A stretch of 8,549 nt of DNA from Gammaproteobacteria bacterium (lineage in GTDB: Bacteria; Pseudomonadota; Gammaproteobacteria; Xanthomonadales; Xanthomonadaceae): contig JAPLSI010000171.1 in NCBI GenBank assembly GCA_026398715.1, positions 1 through 8,549 on the forward strand, read 5' to 3'. A program made the translations under genes and the position numbers. The notes under the pieces were generated by a model. It made no database searches. It was given only the letters and a program-made list of their open reading frames with translations, and was not told the DNA's origin. Shown in pieces: positions 1 through 5,538 of the stretch (the stretch's first letter is position 1; each line of letters starts with the position of its first letter).

Positions 1-181
1 CCGGCGTTTGCGTTGCAACAAAGGTCGCGCCGCAACTTGCGCAAAAGCGCGCGCCGGGTCTTGCTGGCGCAGCACAGGCCGTGCAGACCGGCACCGTGAC
101 GGCGGCAGGCATGGCCGCGCCACAATGTGTGCAGAATGCGGCGGAATCGCGGTTGTCGGCAGAGCAGCCAGGGCACCTCAT
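1..181 (-). CDS. Double zinc-ribbon protein, 3' end cut by the window edge
   Basis: The reverse strand gives 60 codons from an ATG at 181-179 to the left edge with no stop. Seen directly: two complete CxxC...CxxC modules, C3-C6 with C17-C20 (FCTHCG) and C33-C36 with C47-C50 (FCASCG). Spacing and the Gly after the last Cys of each module match the zinc-ribbon/DZR families, where four Cys hold one structural zinc. The ATG overlaps the stop codon of the upstream membrane-protein gene (ATGA), which implies translational coupling. A GGAAG about 10 nt upstream, inside the preceding gene, can serve as the ribosome-binding site. In known families such N-terminal double ribbons precede membrane, coiled-coil or enzymatic domains; which one follows here cannot be seen. 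The zinc-ribbon call is firm; the function is unknown. Protein or nucleic-acid binding are both possible roles. Confidence 0.85.
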   Translation of the reverse strand, partial: MRCPGCSADNRDSAAFCTHCGAAMPAAVTVPVCTACAAPARPGARFCASCGATFVATQTP

Positions 182-1287
182 GAAACGCGGCTTCCGCAGG
201 ATTCGCAGAAGCCCGCGCCGGCGACGATGGGCCCGCCGCAACTGTGGCAGTGGCGCGGCGCGATTTGCGCGGGCATCACTGGCGCGCTGCCTTGGCGCAG
301 TTGCTCTTGCGCGGCCTGCGCTTGCTCTCGCAGGCCCTGCATGCGCGCCTGCATCTTGGCCTCGGCCTCGCTGGTGTCGACGTCCCGCGCTCGCTGCAGG
401 TAGATCAGGCATACGCCCTGCGTATAGATGAGCGTGGGCAGCACCACCACCAGGCCAGCAAGCAGCAGTAGTCCGATGATTGCCGCCGATGCGTAGCCGT
501 TGAAGTTGAGGTTGCCCGCCATCAGCGAACCGAGCAGGTACTGCGCCGACTCGGGGCTGCCGGGATTTAGCTCAAGAATGGCCATCGACATGGCGCCGGT
601 GGCCATCGTTCCCAGTGCGACCACGCCGTAAAGGACGAGCATGGCCAGCGTCACCATGGCCCACAGGATCAGCAGCCGCGTGACCACGGCGAATGCATCG
701 TGGCGAACCACGTGCCACAGCTTGAACACGGCCTGGCTGATGGTGCTGCCCTCCCACAAGGCGGGATAGGCCAGTGGGTTGACGACGAAACCCAGGGCAA
801 ACCAGGTGAAGCCGAACGCAAGGACGCAGGCAGGAAACACCACCGTGTAGAGCGCCGGGCCCAGTACTGGGATCTTGCATAGCAACAGCAACAGCGCCGC
901 CACGAGCATCAGCGCCAATATCAGCAAGAGCTCAAGCAACAACAGGCCCAGCAAGCGCGGCAAGGTGACAAGCGCGGAGAACAGCGCGTTGCCGGTCGAG
1001 CGCCGCGCCAAGCCCTTGGACTGGTCCATCAACAGGATGCCGGTCGCCGAAAAGCCGATCAGCAAGGCAACCACGCCAAGCACGAGGCCAAGCACCCCCA
1101 CGCCACGGGCAATCGTCGGCAGGTCGGATACTGCAAGCTTGACCGAGAAATAGGAGAACACGGCGATGATGACGGCCATCGCGAGGAACGAGCCGAAGAG
1201 GAGCAGGCCGGCCCGCCAGTTGCGGATCGAATCGAATGCACGAAACAAACTTGCAGATTCGGAAACCTGCTGCGGGATGCTGCTCAT
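178..1287 (-). CDS. Polytopic inner-membrane protein with C-terminal coiled coil and zinc ribbon
   Basis: 369 aa. I chose the ATG at 1287 over the longer frame from 1404 because AGGGG lies 8 nt upstream and the extra N-terminal residues look like noncoding, Arg/Ser-rich sequence. About six hydrophobic segments are visible (roughly residues 25-50, 64-88, 113-136, 140-168, 200-228 and 266-298). They are followed by an Ala/Gln/Glu-rich probable coiled coil (about 303-335) and a single zinc ribbon at the extreme C-terminus (C347, C350, C361, C364; HCHSCGG and FCESCG). With an even number of membrane spans, both ends would be on the same side; the reducing cytoplasm is the likely place for the ribbon. 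It is overlapped by 4 nt by the next gene, also a zinc-ribbon protein, so the two probably act together. The specific function is unrecognised; a membrane scaffold or sensor is only an inference. Confidence 0.85.
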   Translation of the reverse strand: MSSIPQQVSESASLFRAFDSIRNWRAGLLLFGSFLAMAVIIAVFSYFSVKLAVSDLPTIARGVGVLGLVLGVVALLIGFSATGILLMDQSKGLARRSTGNALFSALVTLPRLLGLLLLELLLILALMLVAALLLLLCKIPVLGPALYTVVFPACVLAFGFTWFALGFVVNPLAYPALWEGSTISQAVFKLWHVVRHDAFAVVTRLLILWAMVTLAMLVLYGVVALGTMATGAMSMAILELNPGSPESAQYLLGSLMAGNLNFNGYASAAIIGLLLLAGLVVVLPTLIYTQGVCLIYLQRARDVDTSEAEAKMQARMQGLREQAQAAQEQLRQGSAPVMPAQIAPRHCHSCGGPIVAGAGFCESCGSRVS

Positions 1288-1399
1288 CGATGTTTCCCCT
1301 AAAGCGCGAACGAATGCCAGCCGCCCGCGGATGCGAGTGGCTGATGAGTTCCTTGAATCCCCTAAACTCGCGCGAAGACCGATGCTACGGCGAGCCCCG

Positions 1400-1429
1400 A
1401 CCATAAACTGTTGTGATGTCGCACGGCAA
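1400..1429 (-). promoter_or_regulatory. Candidate sigma70-like promoter for the zinc-ribbon gene pair
   Basis: On the reverse strand TTGCCG (1429-1424) lies 18 nt upstream of TATGGT (1405-1400); each matches the -35/-10 consensus at 4 of 6 positions. The implied 5' UTR is about 105 nt. It is the best pair I found between 1288 and 1531, but such matches are weak evidence in GC-rich DNA. Confidence 0.3.
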
Positions 1430-1456
1430 TAGCACCTTTTCCCCGATGCGATGCCA

Positions 1457-1473
1457 GCGCGCCGATCGCGCGC
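1457..1473. other. GC-rich stem-loop between DUF3597 and the zinc-ribbon genes
   Basis: GCGCGC (1457-1462) and GCGCGC (1468-1473) form a perfect 6-bp stem around a CGATC loop. No T-tract follows on either strand. Together with the hairpin at 1491-1514 it forms a tandem structure 3' of the DUF3597 gene, possibly slowing or ending transcription. An alternating GC run in GC-rich DNA may also occur by chance. Confidence 0.4.
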
Positions 1474-1490
1474 TCTTCAACGTGACGCTG

Positions 1491-1514
1491 CGCAAGTTGC
1501 GTGAGCAACTTGCG
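1491..1514. repeat. Perfect 10-bp inverted repeat with 4-nt loop, 3' of DUF3597
   Basis: CGCAAGTTGC (1491-1500), loop GTGA, GCAACTTGCG (1505-1514). The arms are exact complements. The hairpin starts 17 nt beyond the stop codon of the minus-strand DUF3597 gene. Read on that strand it has no following U-run; on the plus strand it is followed by TAGTTT. It may be an intrinsic-like or 3'-stabilising terminator for DUF3597, or a protein-binding palindrome. The structure is certain; the function is inferred. Confidence 0.75.
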
Positions 1515-1531
1515 TAGTTTCCCAGGTAGTT

Positions 1532-1945
1532 TCAGTCGAGCAGGTTGGCCGGCACGTTGCCACCATTGGCAGCGATGCGAGCCAGTACTTCCTTGTGCAG
1601 CCAGATGTTCATCTTGGCCGAGTCGTCCATCAGGTCGGCCGGGCAGCCCAGCTCCTTGGCCAGTGCCTTGCGATCGTCCAGGCCGCTGTCGATGTCGAGC
1701 AGCTTCAACAGGTCGACGATGGACGTCTTCCAGTTGAGCTTCTGCGAATTGGCGGCGGCGCGTTTTTCCAGCTGCGCCACGACATCCACTGCGGGCACGG
1801 CGGCCGGCGTGACGACGCGCGGCGGCGGCGGAGCGGTCGCGGTGCCGGTAATGCCGGGCTTCTTGCCGGTGGCGCGGATGTCGGGCGTGGCGGCGTGGGC
1901 GGTGCCCAGCCCGAGTTTCTCGAGGATCTTGGTAAGCAGTCCCAT
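1532..1945 (-). CDS. DUF3597 family protein
   Basis: 137 aa. The start at 1945 is supported by AAGGA 6 nt upstream and by the family-typical opening MGLLTKILEKLG; the in-frame extension to 2050 is Arg/Ser-rich and is rejected. Residues 1-15 form an amphipathic helix-like start, 16-50 are a Pro/Ala/Thr-rich linker, and 52-137 are the conserved DUF3597 domain. That domain has VDVVAQLEKRAA, NWKTSIVDLLKLLDIDS (71-87), RKALAKELG and a C-terminal ANGGNVPANLLD. DUF3597 proteins are small, often have a low-complexity N-terminal half, and some LysM-containing relatives exist; no biochemical role is established that I know of. No clear signal peptide or membrane span is visible. It is divergent from the hydrolase gene at 2103, with a 157-bp shared upstream region, and is followed by two hairpins. 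Confidence 0.88.
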   Translation of the reverse strand: MGLLTKILEKLGLGTAHAATPDIRATGKKPGITGTATAPPPPRVVTPAAVPAVDVVAQLEKRAAANSQKLNWKTSIVDLLKLLDIDSGLDDRKALAKELGCPADLMDDSAKMNIWLHKEVLARIAANGGNVPANLLD

Positions 1946-2102
1946 CGGCAATCCTTTGCGCGTGTGTGAACCGCTGATACTCGGCCCGTCCGGCGGTATT
2001 GAAGCTGAACGCCTGTCAGTGCCGTGCGCCGTGCGCTGGACAGAACCCATTCATTCCGGAGCCGCTATGTTGGGAGTCAAGTTTCCAGGGAAGGAACTGG
2101 CC

Positions 2103-2924
2103 ATGAACTACCTAGGCACCCGCGACAAGACGCGTTTGTACGTAAAGGACTGGGGCGCCGGCACACCGGTCATCCTGGTGCATGGCTGGCCGCTGTCGGC
2201 CGACAGCTGGGACGACCAGGCCATGGCGATCGCCAACGCGGGCTACCGCGCGATTGCCTACGACCGCCGCGGTTTCGGCCGGTCATCGCAACCCTGGTCC
2301 GGCTACGACTACGACACGCTGTCAGACGACCTGGCGACGGTAATCGCACACACCGATGCGGACGACGCCATCCTGGTCGGGTTCTCGATGGGTGGCGGCG
2401 AAGTGGCGCGCTACATGTCGCGCCATGCCGGCCGATCGGTGGCGAAGGCCGTGCTGGTCTCGTCCATCCTGCCGTTCCGCTTGAAGACCGACGACAATCC
2501 GGCCGGCACGCCGCAATCGGCCTTCGACGACACCGCTGCCGCCTTGAACGAAGACCGCGCGAAATTCTTCACCGGCTTCTTCAGGAAATTCTTCGGCGTC
2601 ACAGACGCGGCGCAGCCGGTCAGCGATGAATTGTTGCGTTGGGCGCACGGCATGGCGATGCAGGCAGGCCTGAAGCCCACCATCGATTGCATGCGTTCGT
2701 TCTCCGGCACGGATTTCCGTCGCGACCTGGCGGCCTTCAAAGTGCCGACGCTCATCATCCACGGCACCGAAGACCAGACCGTGCCGATTGATGCGTCCGC
2801 GCGGCTTGCGTTGAAGGGCATCGCCGACGCGACGCTGATCGAATACGAGGGGGCGCCGCATGGCTTGTTCGCCACCCACAAGGACCGCTTCAGCCGGGAC
2901 TTGATCGAGTTCATCCGCAGCTGA
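2103..2924 (+). CDS. Alpha/beta hydrolase, non-heme chloroperoxidase/esterase-like
   Basis: 273 aa, the usual length for this group. Visible elements: VHGWPL (26-31, oxyanion-hole strand), YDRRGFGRS (53-61), nucleophile elbow GFSMGGGE with Ser95, Asp224 in HGTEDQTVP and His253 in GAPHGLF. This gives a complete Ser-Asp-His triad. The pattern is that of cofactor-free haloperoxidase-like hydrolases, which are mostly esterases or perhydrolases in vivo; the substrate cannot be told from sequence. No signal peptide, so probably cytoplasmic. I chose ATG 2103 because AAGGA lies 7 nt upstream and the family starts near this point. An ATG at 2067 with GGAG 5 nt upstream would add 12 residues (MLGVKFPGKELA) and remains possible. 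The open frame reaches back to 1545 but overlaps DUF3597 and is not credible there. It is divergently transcribed from DUF3597. Confidence 0.9.
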   Translation: MNYLGTRDKTRLYVKDWGAGTPVILVHGWPLSADSWDDQAMAIANAGYRAIAYDRRGFGRSSQPWSGYDYDTLSDDLATVIAHTDADDAILVGFSMGGGEVARYMSRHAGRSVAKAVLVSSILPFRLKTDDNPAGTPQSAFDDTAAALNEDRAKFFTGFFRKFFGVTDAAQPVSDELLRWAHGMAMQAGLKPTIDCMRSFSGTDFRRDLAAFKVPTLIIHGTEDQTVPIDASARLALKGIADATLIEYEGAPHGLFATHKDRFSRDLIEFIRS

Positions 2925-2929
2925 TCGGC

Positions 2930-2952
2930 GCTGCGCAAAGGTGTGACGCAGC
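2930..2952 (+). terminator. Possible weak stem-loop terminator after the hydrolase
   Basis: GCTGCG (2930-2935) pairs perfectly with CGCAGC (2947-2952) across an 11-nt loop, 5 nt after the hydrolase stop. No T-run follows, so an intrinsic terminator is doubtful. The remaining gap up to 3085 shows no other gene and no convincing promoter. Confidence 0.25.
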
Positions 2953-3085
2953 CCGGCATTGTCGCCAACTGACTCAAATTCGAGATTCGAACCGTGACCG
3001 ACCGCACCCCCGTCTGGTCAATATGTATCAGGACACCCGGGGGCAGGGCCGATAGCGTGAGTACTTACCCCCGGAGAGCGCCACG

Positions 3086-3280
3086 ATGAGTTACGCCAAC
3101 TTCCACCCCACGGCACACAGCAAGGTCAGCCTGGCAACGGCTGCCGACCAGGCCTTCTGGTCCGACTATTTCGGCGTCAGCGTTGCCGAGCTGCGCACGG
3201 CGATTTCTGCCGCCGGCAGCTACCTGGTGTCCATCGAGGACTACCTGTCCAGCGCGCAGCAGGAACAATCCGCAGCCTGA
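3086..3280 (+). CDS. DUF3606-type small protein, first of a tandem pair
   Basis: 64 aa, with GGAGAG 7 nt before the ATG. The core runs from about residue 21 to 54: DQAFWSDYFGVSVAELRTAI, then AAGSYLVSIEDYL. It matches the DUF3606 pattern of an aromatic-rich helix, FGV, a helix with EL..A, a Gly turn, and a final helix. Known members are small soluble proteins of 55-70 aa with no assigned biochemical function. No Cys is present, nor a signal peptide or membrane span. The preceding intergenic region (2925-3085) suggests its own promoter. The next plus-strand gene, 110 bp downstream, encodes a related protein. Family assignment rests on pattern recall, not a search. Confidence 0.8.
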   Translation: MSYANFHPTAHSKVSLATAADQAFWSDYFGVSVAELRTAISAAGSYLVSIEDYLSSAQQEQSAA

Positions 3281-3390
3281 CGCTGCAGGGCAACATTTCC
3301 GCCCGTAGTGCGCATCAACTAGTTCAAACCGATCAAGACGCTTCGCGCGCTTGGGAGTAGCTTCGACGCAACTCCCTATTCGGCGCGCCC

Positions 3391-3594
3391 GTGCAACAAG
3401 ACCTGGAACAGATCGTTCCCGATGCGGCCGCGCCCGCCGACGAACTGTCTGCCGTTCGCATCAACGACGCCGCCGAAGCGAAGGCCTGGTGCCTGTTGTT
3501 CGGCTGCTCGCTATTGCAACTGCAAGCCGCCGTCGCGGCCGTCGGCGGCGACCCCGACCGCATCCAGGATTACCTGGCCAAGCTCACGCACTGA
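3391..3594 (+). CDS. DUF3606-like small protein, second of a tandem pair
   Basis: 67 aa. The second half (about residues 30-65) aligns with the protein encoded just upstream: A..W..FG.S...L..A..A.G.....I.DYL. This indicates paralogy and supports a DUF3606-like fold of three short helices. The N-terminal 25 residues are acidic and Ala-rich and differ from the paralogue. The only usable start in the open frame (after the stop at 3358-3360) is GTG 3391, and no Shine-Dalgarno sequence is evident before it. Translation may therefore be weak, or the real start may be a rarer codon. C34 and C39 are unlike the Cys-free first copy. It lies on the same strand 110 bp after the first copy and ends 27 bp from the convergent MazG-like gene. 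The protein is likely real; its function is unknown. Confidence 0.62.
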   Translation: MQQDLEQIVPDAAAPADELSAVRINDAAEAKAWCLLFGCSLLQLQAAVAAVGGDPDRIQDYLAKLTH

Positions 3595-3621
3595 GGGCGC
3601 ACGGCGCCTGCCAACGCCGAC

Positions 3622-3972
3622 CTAGAGCTCGGTGTACTTTCCCGATGTGCTACGCGCTGGCTTGACCGGATATTTTTCGGCGTTGACGCGCATCTTTTCC
3701 TGCGCCGACGCCAGCAGGTCGATGCCCAGCTTGTCCGACAATTGCACGAGGTAGAGCAGCACATCGGCCATTTCATGCGCGATGACCTGCTTGGTATCGT
3801 CCCCGAGGATCCGGCTCTGCCCGTCGGGCATCCACTTGAAATGTTCCAGCAACTCGGCCGCTTCCACCACCAGCGCGGCGGCGAGGTTCTTGGGCGAGTG
3901 GTGCTGGTCCCAGTCGCGGTCGGCGGCAAACTGCCTCAGGGCGTCCCTGAGTTCACGCAAATCCTTGGCCAT
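3622..3972 (-). CDS. MazG-like nucleotide pyrophosphohydrolase, dCTPase (RS21-C6) type
   Basis: 116 aa, the length of single-domain MazG-like enzymes. Visible: the N-terminal helix with RDALRQFAADRDWDQHHSPKNL (residues 9-30), then the metal-binding helix VEAAELLEHF with E37 and E40, and EMADVLLYL with E67 and D70. These acidic residues coordinate Mg2+ in the all-alpha NTP-PPase fold. The W..HHSPKNL and FKW arrangement is that of the RS21-C6/DCTPP1 subgroup, which hydrolyses dCTP and modified dNTPs to monophosphates. The likely role is nucleotide-pool cleaning in the cytoplasm. The start at 3972 has GGGGA about 8 nt upstream. The gene is convergent with the DUF3606-like gene (27-bp gap) and divergent from the alcohol dehydrogenase. 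There is no partner toxin nearby, so the mazEF context is absent. Exact substrate is inferred. Confidence 0.88.
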   Translation of the reverse strand: MAKDLRELRDALRQFAADRDWDQHHSPKNLAAALVVEAAELLEHFKWMPDGQSRILGDDTKQVIAHEMADVLLYLVQLSDKLGIDLLASAQEKMRVNAEKYPVKPARSTSGKYTEL

Positions 3973-4054
3973 TTCATCCCCATGATTGGCTGTAGGCCTC
4001 CCCGGCCCAGCGGCAAGATTAGCGCAGCCCGGCGTGAAGGGCGTGACGGCCGCC

Positions 4055-4060
4055 TATACT
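4055..4060 (+). promoter_or_regulatory. Candidate -10 element for the alcohol dehydrogenase
   Basis: TATACT matches the sigma70 -10 consensus at 5 of 6 positions and stands out in GC-rich surroundings. No good -35 hexamer lies 16-18 nt upstream, so the promoter would need an activator or be weak. The implied leader before the ADH start is about 70 nt. Confidence 0.35.
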
Positions 4061-4094
4061 GCTTCTTTGCGGACGCGTCGAAGCAAGGCTGATG

Positions 4095-4124
4095 ATGCGT
4101 TGCGACCACATCCCATTGCCCTGA
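4095..4124 (+). other. Possible 9-codon leader peptide upstream of the alcohol dehydrogenase
   Basis: ATG 4095 opens a 9-residue frame, MRCDHIPLP, ending in TGA at 4122-4124. AAGG lies 6 nt before the ATG. The stop falls immediately before the AAAGGA of the ADH gene, so ribosomes ending here could affect ADH initiation. An ATG directly upstream (4092) adds one Met. A frame this short may be accidental. Confidence 0.2.
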
Positions 4125-4135
4125 AAGGACTCTCG

Positions 4136-5185
4136 ATGATCAAGACCCAAGGATTTGCTGCGCTCACCGCCAAGGATGCCCTGGCGCCGTTTTCGTTCGA
4201 GCGCCGCGAGCCGGGCCCACAGGACGTGCAGATAGACATCGAATATTGCGGGGTCTGCCACTCCGACCTGCATACCGCGCGCGACGAATGGCACATGACC
4301 CAGTTTCCCTGCGTGCCGGGCCATGAAATCGTCGGCCGCGTGGTCGCGGTGGGCGCGGAAGTCACCGGCTTCAAGGTCGGCGACCTGGCCGGCGTCGGTT
4401 GCATGGTCGGCAGTTGCAAGCACTGCGCGTCCTGCAACGACGGCCTGGAACAATATTGCGAAAACGGTTTCGTCGGCACGTACAACGGGCCGCTGTTCGG
4501 CGGCGAGAACACCTTCGGCGGTTACTCCGACAAGATCGTCGTGCGCCAGGATTTCGTGCTGCACATCGCGCCGGGCCAGAACCTGGCCGCGGTGGCGCCG
4601 CTGCTGTGCGCGGGCATCACCACCTATTCACCGCTGAAGCACTGGAAGGTCGGCCCGGGGCAGAAGGTCGGCATCGTCGGCCTGGGCGGGCTGGGCCACA
4701 TGGGTGTGAAGATCGCGCACGCGATGGGCGCGCATGTGGTGTTGTTCACCACATCCCCGGGCAAGACGGCGGATGCGCTGCGCCTGGGCGCGGATGAAGT
4801 GGTGGTGTCGCGCAATGCGGACGAGATGGCCAAGCATGCCAACAGCTTCGACTTCATCCTCAACACGGTGGCTGCGCCGCACAACCTCGATGCCTTCACT
4901 GGGTTGCTGAAGCGCGACGGCACCATGACCCTGGTCGGCGCGCCGGCCGAATCGCATCCGTCACCGAATGTGTTCAACCTGATCTTCAAGCGCCGCACGA
5001 TTTCGGGTTCGTTGATCGGCGGTATCGCCGAGACCCAGGAGATGCTCGATTTCTGCGCCGAACACGGCATCGTTTCCGACATCGAGATGATCGCGATGCA
5101 GGACATCAACGAGGCTTACGAGCGGATGCTGAAGGGCGACGTCAAATACCGCTTCGTGATCGATATTGCGTCGCTGAAAAAATAA
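4136..5185 (+). CDS. Zinc-dependent NAD(P) alcohol dehydrogenase, YahK/cinnamyl-ADH type
   Basis: 349 aa, typical for this medium-chain dehydrogenase group. It interconverts alcohols and aldehydes (probably aldehyde reduction) in the cytoplasm. Catalytic zinc ligands: C41 in GVCHSDLH, H63-E64 in PGHE and C158 in LLCAG. Structural zinc ligands: C94, C97, C100 and C108. The Rossmann loop is GLGGLG (182-187). The end of the next strand carries FTTSPGK (204-210) rather than an acidic residue, which favours NADPH as in YahK and yeast ADH6; this is an inference. The start at 4136 has AAAGGA 6 nt upstream; the longer frame from 3986 has no family similarity. It is divergent from the MazG-like gene, has a candidate -10 at 4055, and is ended by the strong terminator at 5205. 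Aldehyde detoxification is the likely role; the natural substrate is unknown. Confidence 0.94.
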   Translation: MIKTQGFAALTAKDALAPFSFERREPGPQDVQIDIEYCGVCHSDLHTARDEWHMTQFPCVPGHEIVGRVVAVGAEVTGFKVGDLAGVGCMVGSCKHCASCNDGLEQYCENGFVGTYNGPLFGGENTFGGYSDKIVVRQDFVLHIAPGQNLAAVAPLLCAGITTYSPLKHWKVGPGQKVGIVGLGGLGHMGVKIAHAMGAHVVLFTTSPGKTADALRLGADEVVVSRNADEMAKHANSFDFILNTVAAPHNLDAFTGLLKRDGTMTLVGAPAESHPSPNVFNLIFKRRTISGSLIGGIAETQEMLDFCAEHGIVSDIEMIAMQDINEAYERMLKGDVKYRFVIDIASLKK

Positions 5186-5204
5186 AACCCGATGCCGCAT
5201 AACC

Positions 5205-5238
5205 AGACCGCACCTCGAGGGGTGCGGTCTTTTTTTTT
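5205..5238 (+). terminator. Strong Rho-independent terminator of the alcohol dehydrogenase
   Basis: AGACCGCACC (5205-5214) pairs perfectly with GGTGCGGTCT (5221-5230) around a 6-nt loop, and nine T residues run from 5230 to 5238. It starts 20 nt after the ADH stop. It also separates ADH from the convergent small gene whose stop codon begins at 5241; on that strand no T-run directly follows the hairpin. Confidence 0.95.
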
Positions 5239-5240
5239 GC

Positions 5241-5429
5241 TTAAGCTTTCTTCTGACCGGCGCGATGCGCGCCGTCGCCGGCCGGACCACCACCACCGCG
5301 ACCGCTGTGGTTGGGCTTGCCCTTGTTGCTGGCGGGGAAGGCGTTGTTGCCGCGCTCCGGTCCCGCATTCACTGCCTTGGCGGCAGGCGCCGGTGCTGCT
5401 TTTTCGACCTTCTTTTCTTTACCAGCCAT
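5241..5429 (-). CDS. Small basic low-complexity protein, Gly/Ala/Lys-rich
   Basis: 62 aa, not recognised. The start at 5429 has an excellent AGGAG 7 nt upstream; the frame extends to 5462 but without similar support. Composition in order: a charged start, MAGKEKKVEK (1-10); an Ala/Pro stretch (11-20); an Asn/Gly/Pro-rich middle with NKGKPNHSG (35-43); a Gly run GRGGGG (44-48); and a basic end, AHRAGQKKA. It has no Cys, almost no hydrophobic residues, no membrane span and no signal peptide. It should be disordered and positively charged, and could contact nucleic acid or another acidic partner; that is inference only. The Shine-Dalgarno sequence lies in a perfect hairpin (5432-5447). It is convergent with ADH and shares its strand with the upstream DUF924 gene, 109 bp away. 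A real gene is likely because of the RBS and codon pattern. Confidence 0.65.
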   Translation of the reverse strand: MAGKEKKVEKAAPAPAAKAVNAGPERGNNAFPASNKGKPNHSGRGGGGPAGDGAHRAGQKKA

Positions 5430-5431
5430 GA

Positions 5432-5447
5432 CGATTCTCCTGAATCG
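5432..5447 (-). promoter_or_regulatory. Shine-Dalgarno hairpin in front of the small basic protein
   Basis: On the minus strand CGATTC-AGGA-GAATCG forms a perfect 6-bp stem with the Shine-Dalgarno core AGGA as the tetraloop, ending 2 nt before the ATG. A GGA displayed in a hairpin loop at a start site is the geometry bound by CsrA/RsmA repressors, although the flanking bases match that consensus only in part. It could also simply modulate translation. Confidence 0.45.
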
Positions 5448-5510
5448 GGTGTGGAAACCCACTTCGGGACGCTACACCCTTTATCGTCGGCGTCACTCTA
5501 ATCCGCTGTC

Positions 5511-5538
5511 GCGGTTGGCCGCGCCTCAAGCAAACCGC
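5511..5538 (-). terminator. Possible stem-loop directly after the DUF924 stop
   Basis: GCGGTT (5511-5516) pairs with AACCGC (5533-5538), enclosing a 16-nt GC-rich loop that abuts the DUF924 stop codon at 5539. No T-run follows on the minus strand, so this is at best a weak or Rho-assisted terminator. Confidence 0.25.

Noticed and set aside
32..41. GCAACTTGCG also present in the hairpin at 1505-1514
   Set aside because: Here it encodes part of the FCASCG zinc ribbon; a shared 10-mer with no further flanking identity is best taken as chance.
1288..1404. N-terminal extension of the zinc-ribbon membrane protein to ATG 1404
   Set aside because: The ATG at 1287 has a good AGGGG ribosome-binding site, while the extension looks noncoding and overlaps the candidate -10 element.
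1545..2102. In-frame upstream extension of the alpha/beta hydrolase, suggesting a 459-aa fusion
   Set aside because: It runs antisense through the well-supported DUF3597 gene, has no family similarity, and strong ribosome-binding sites precede the internal ATGs at 2067 and 2103.
2978..2997. tRNA T-arm-like GGTTCGAAT on the minus strand
   Set aside because: No anticodon arm, D arm, acceptor stem or CCA end can be folded around it, so it is not a tRNA or a clear att remnant.
3596..3608. GGCGC-ACG-GCGCC stem between the convergent DUF3606-like and MazG-like genes
   Set aside because: Only 5 bp with a 3-nt loop and no T-run on either strand; not enough for a terminator call.
3622..3972. MazG-like gene as part of a toxin-antitoxin or defence locus
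   Set aside because: No MazF, MazE or other defence gene lies beside it, and the sequence fits a stand-alone dCTPase-type housekeeping enzyme.
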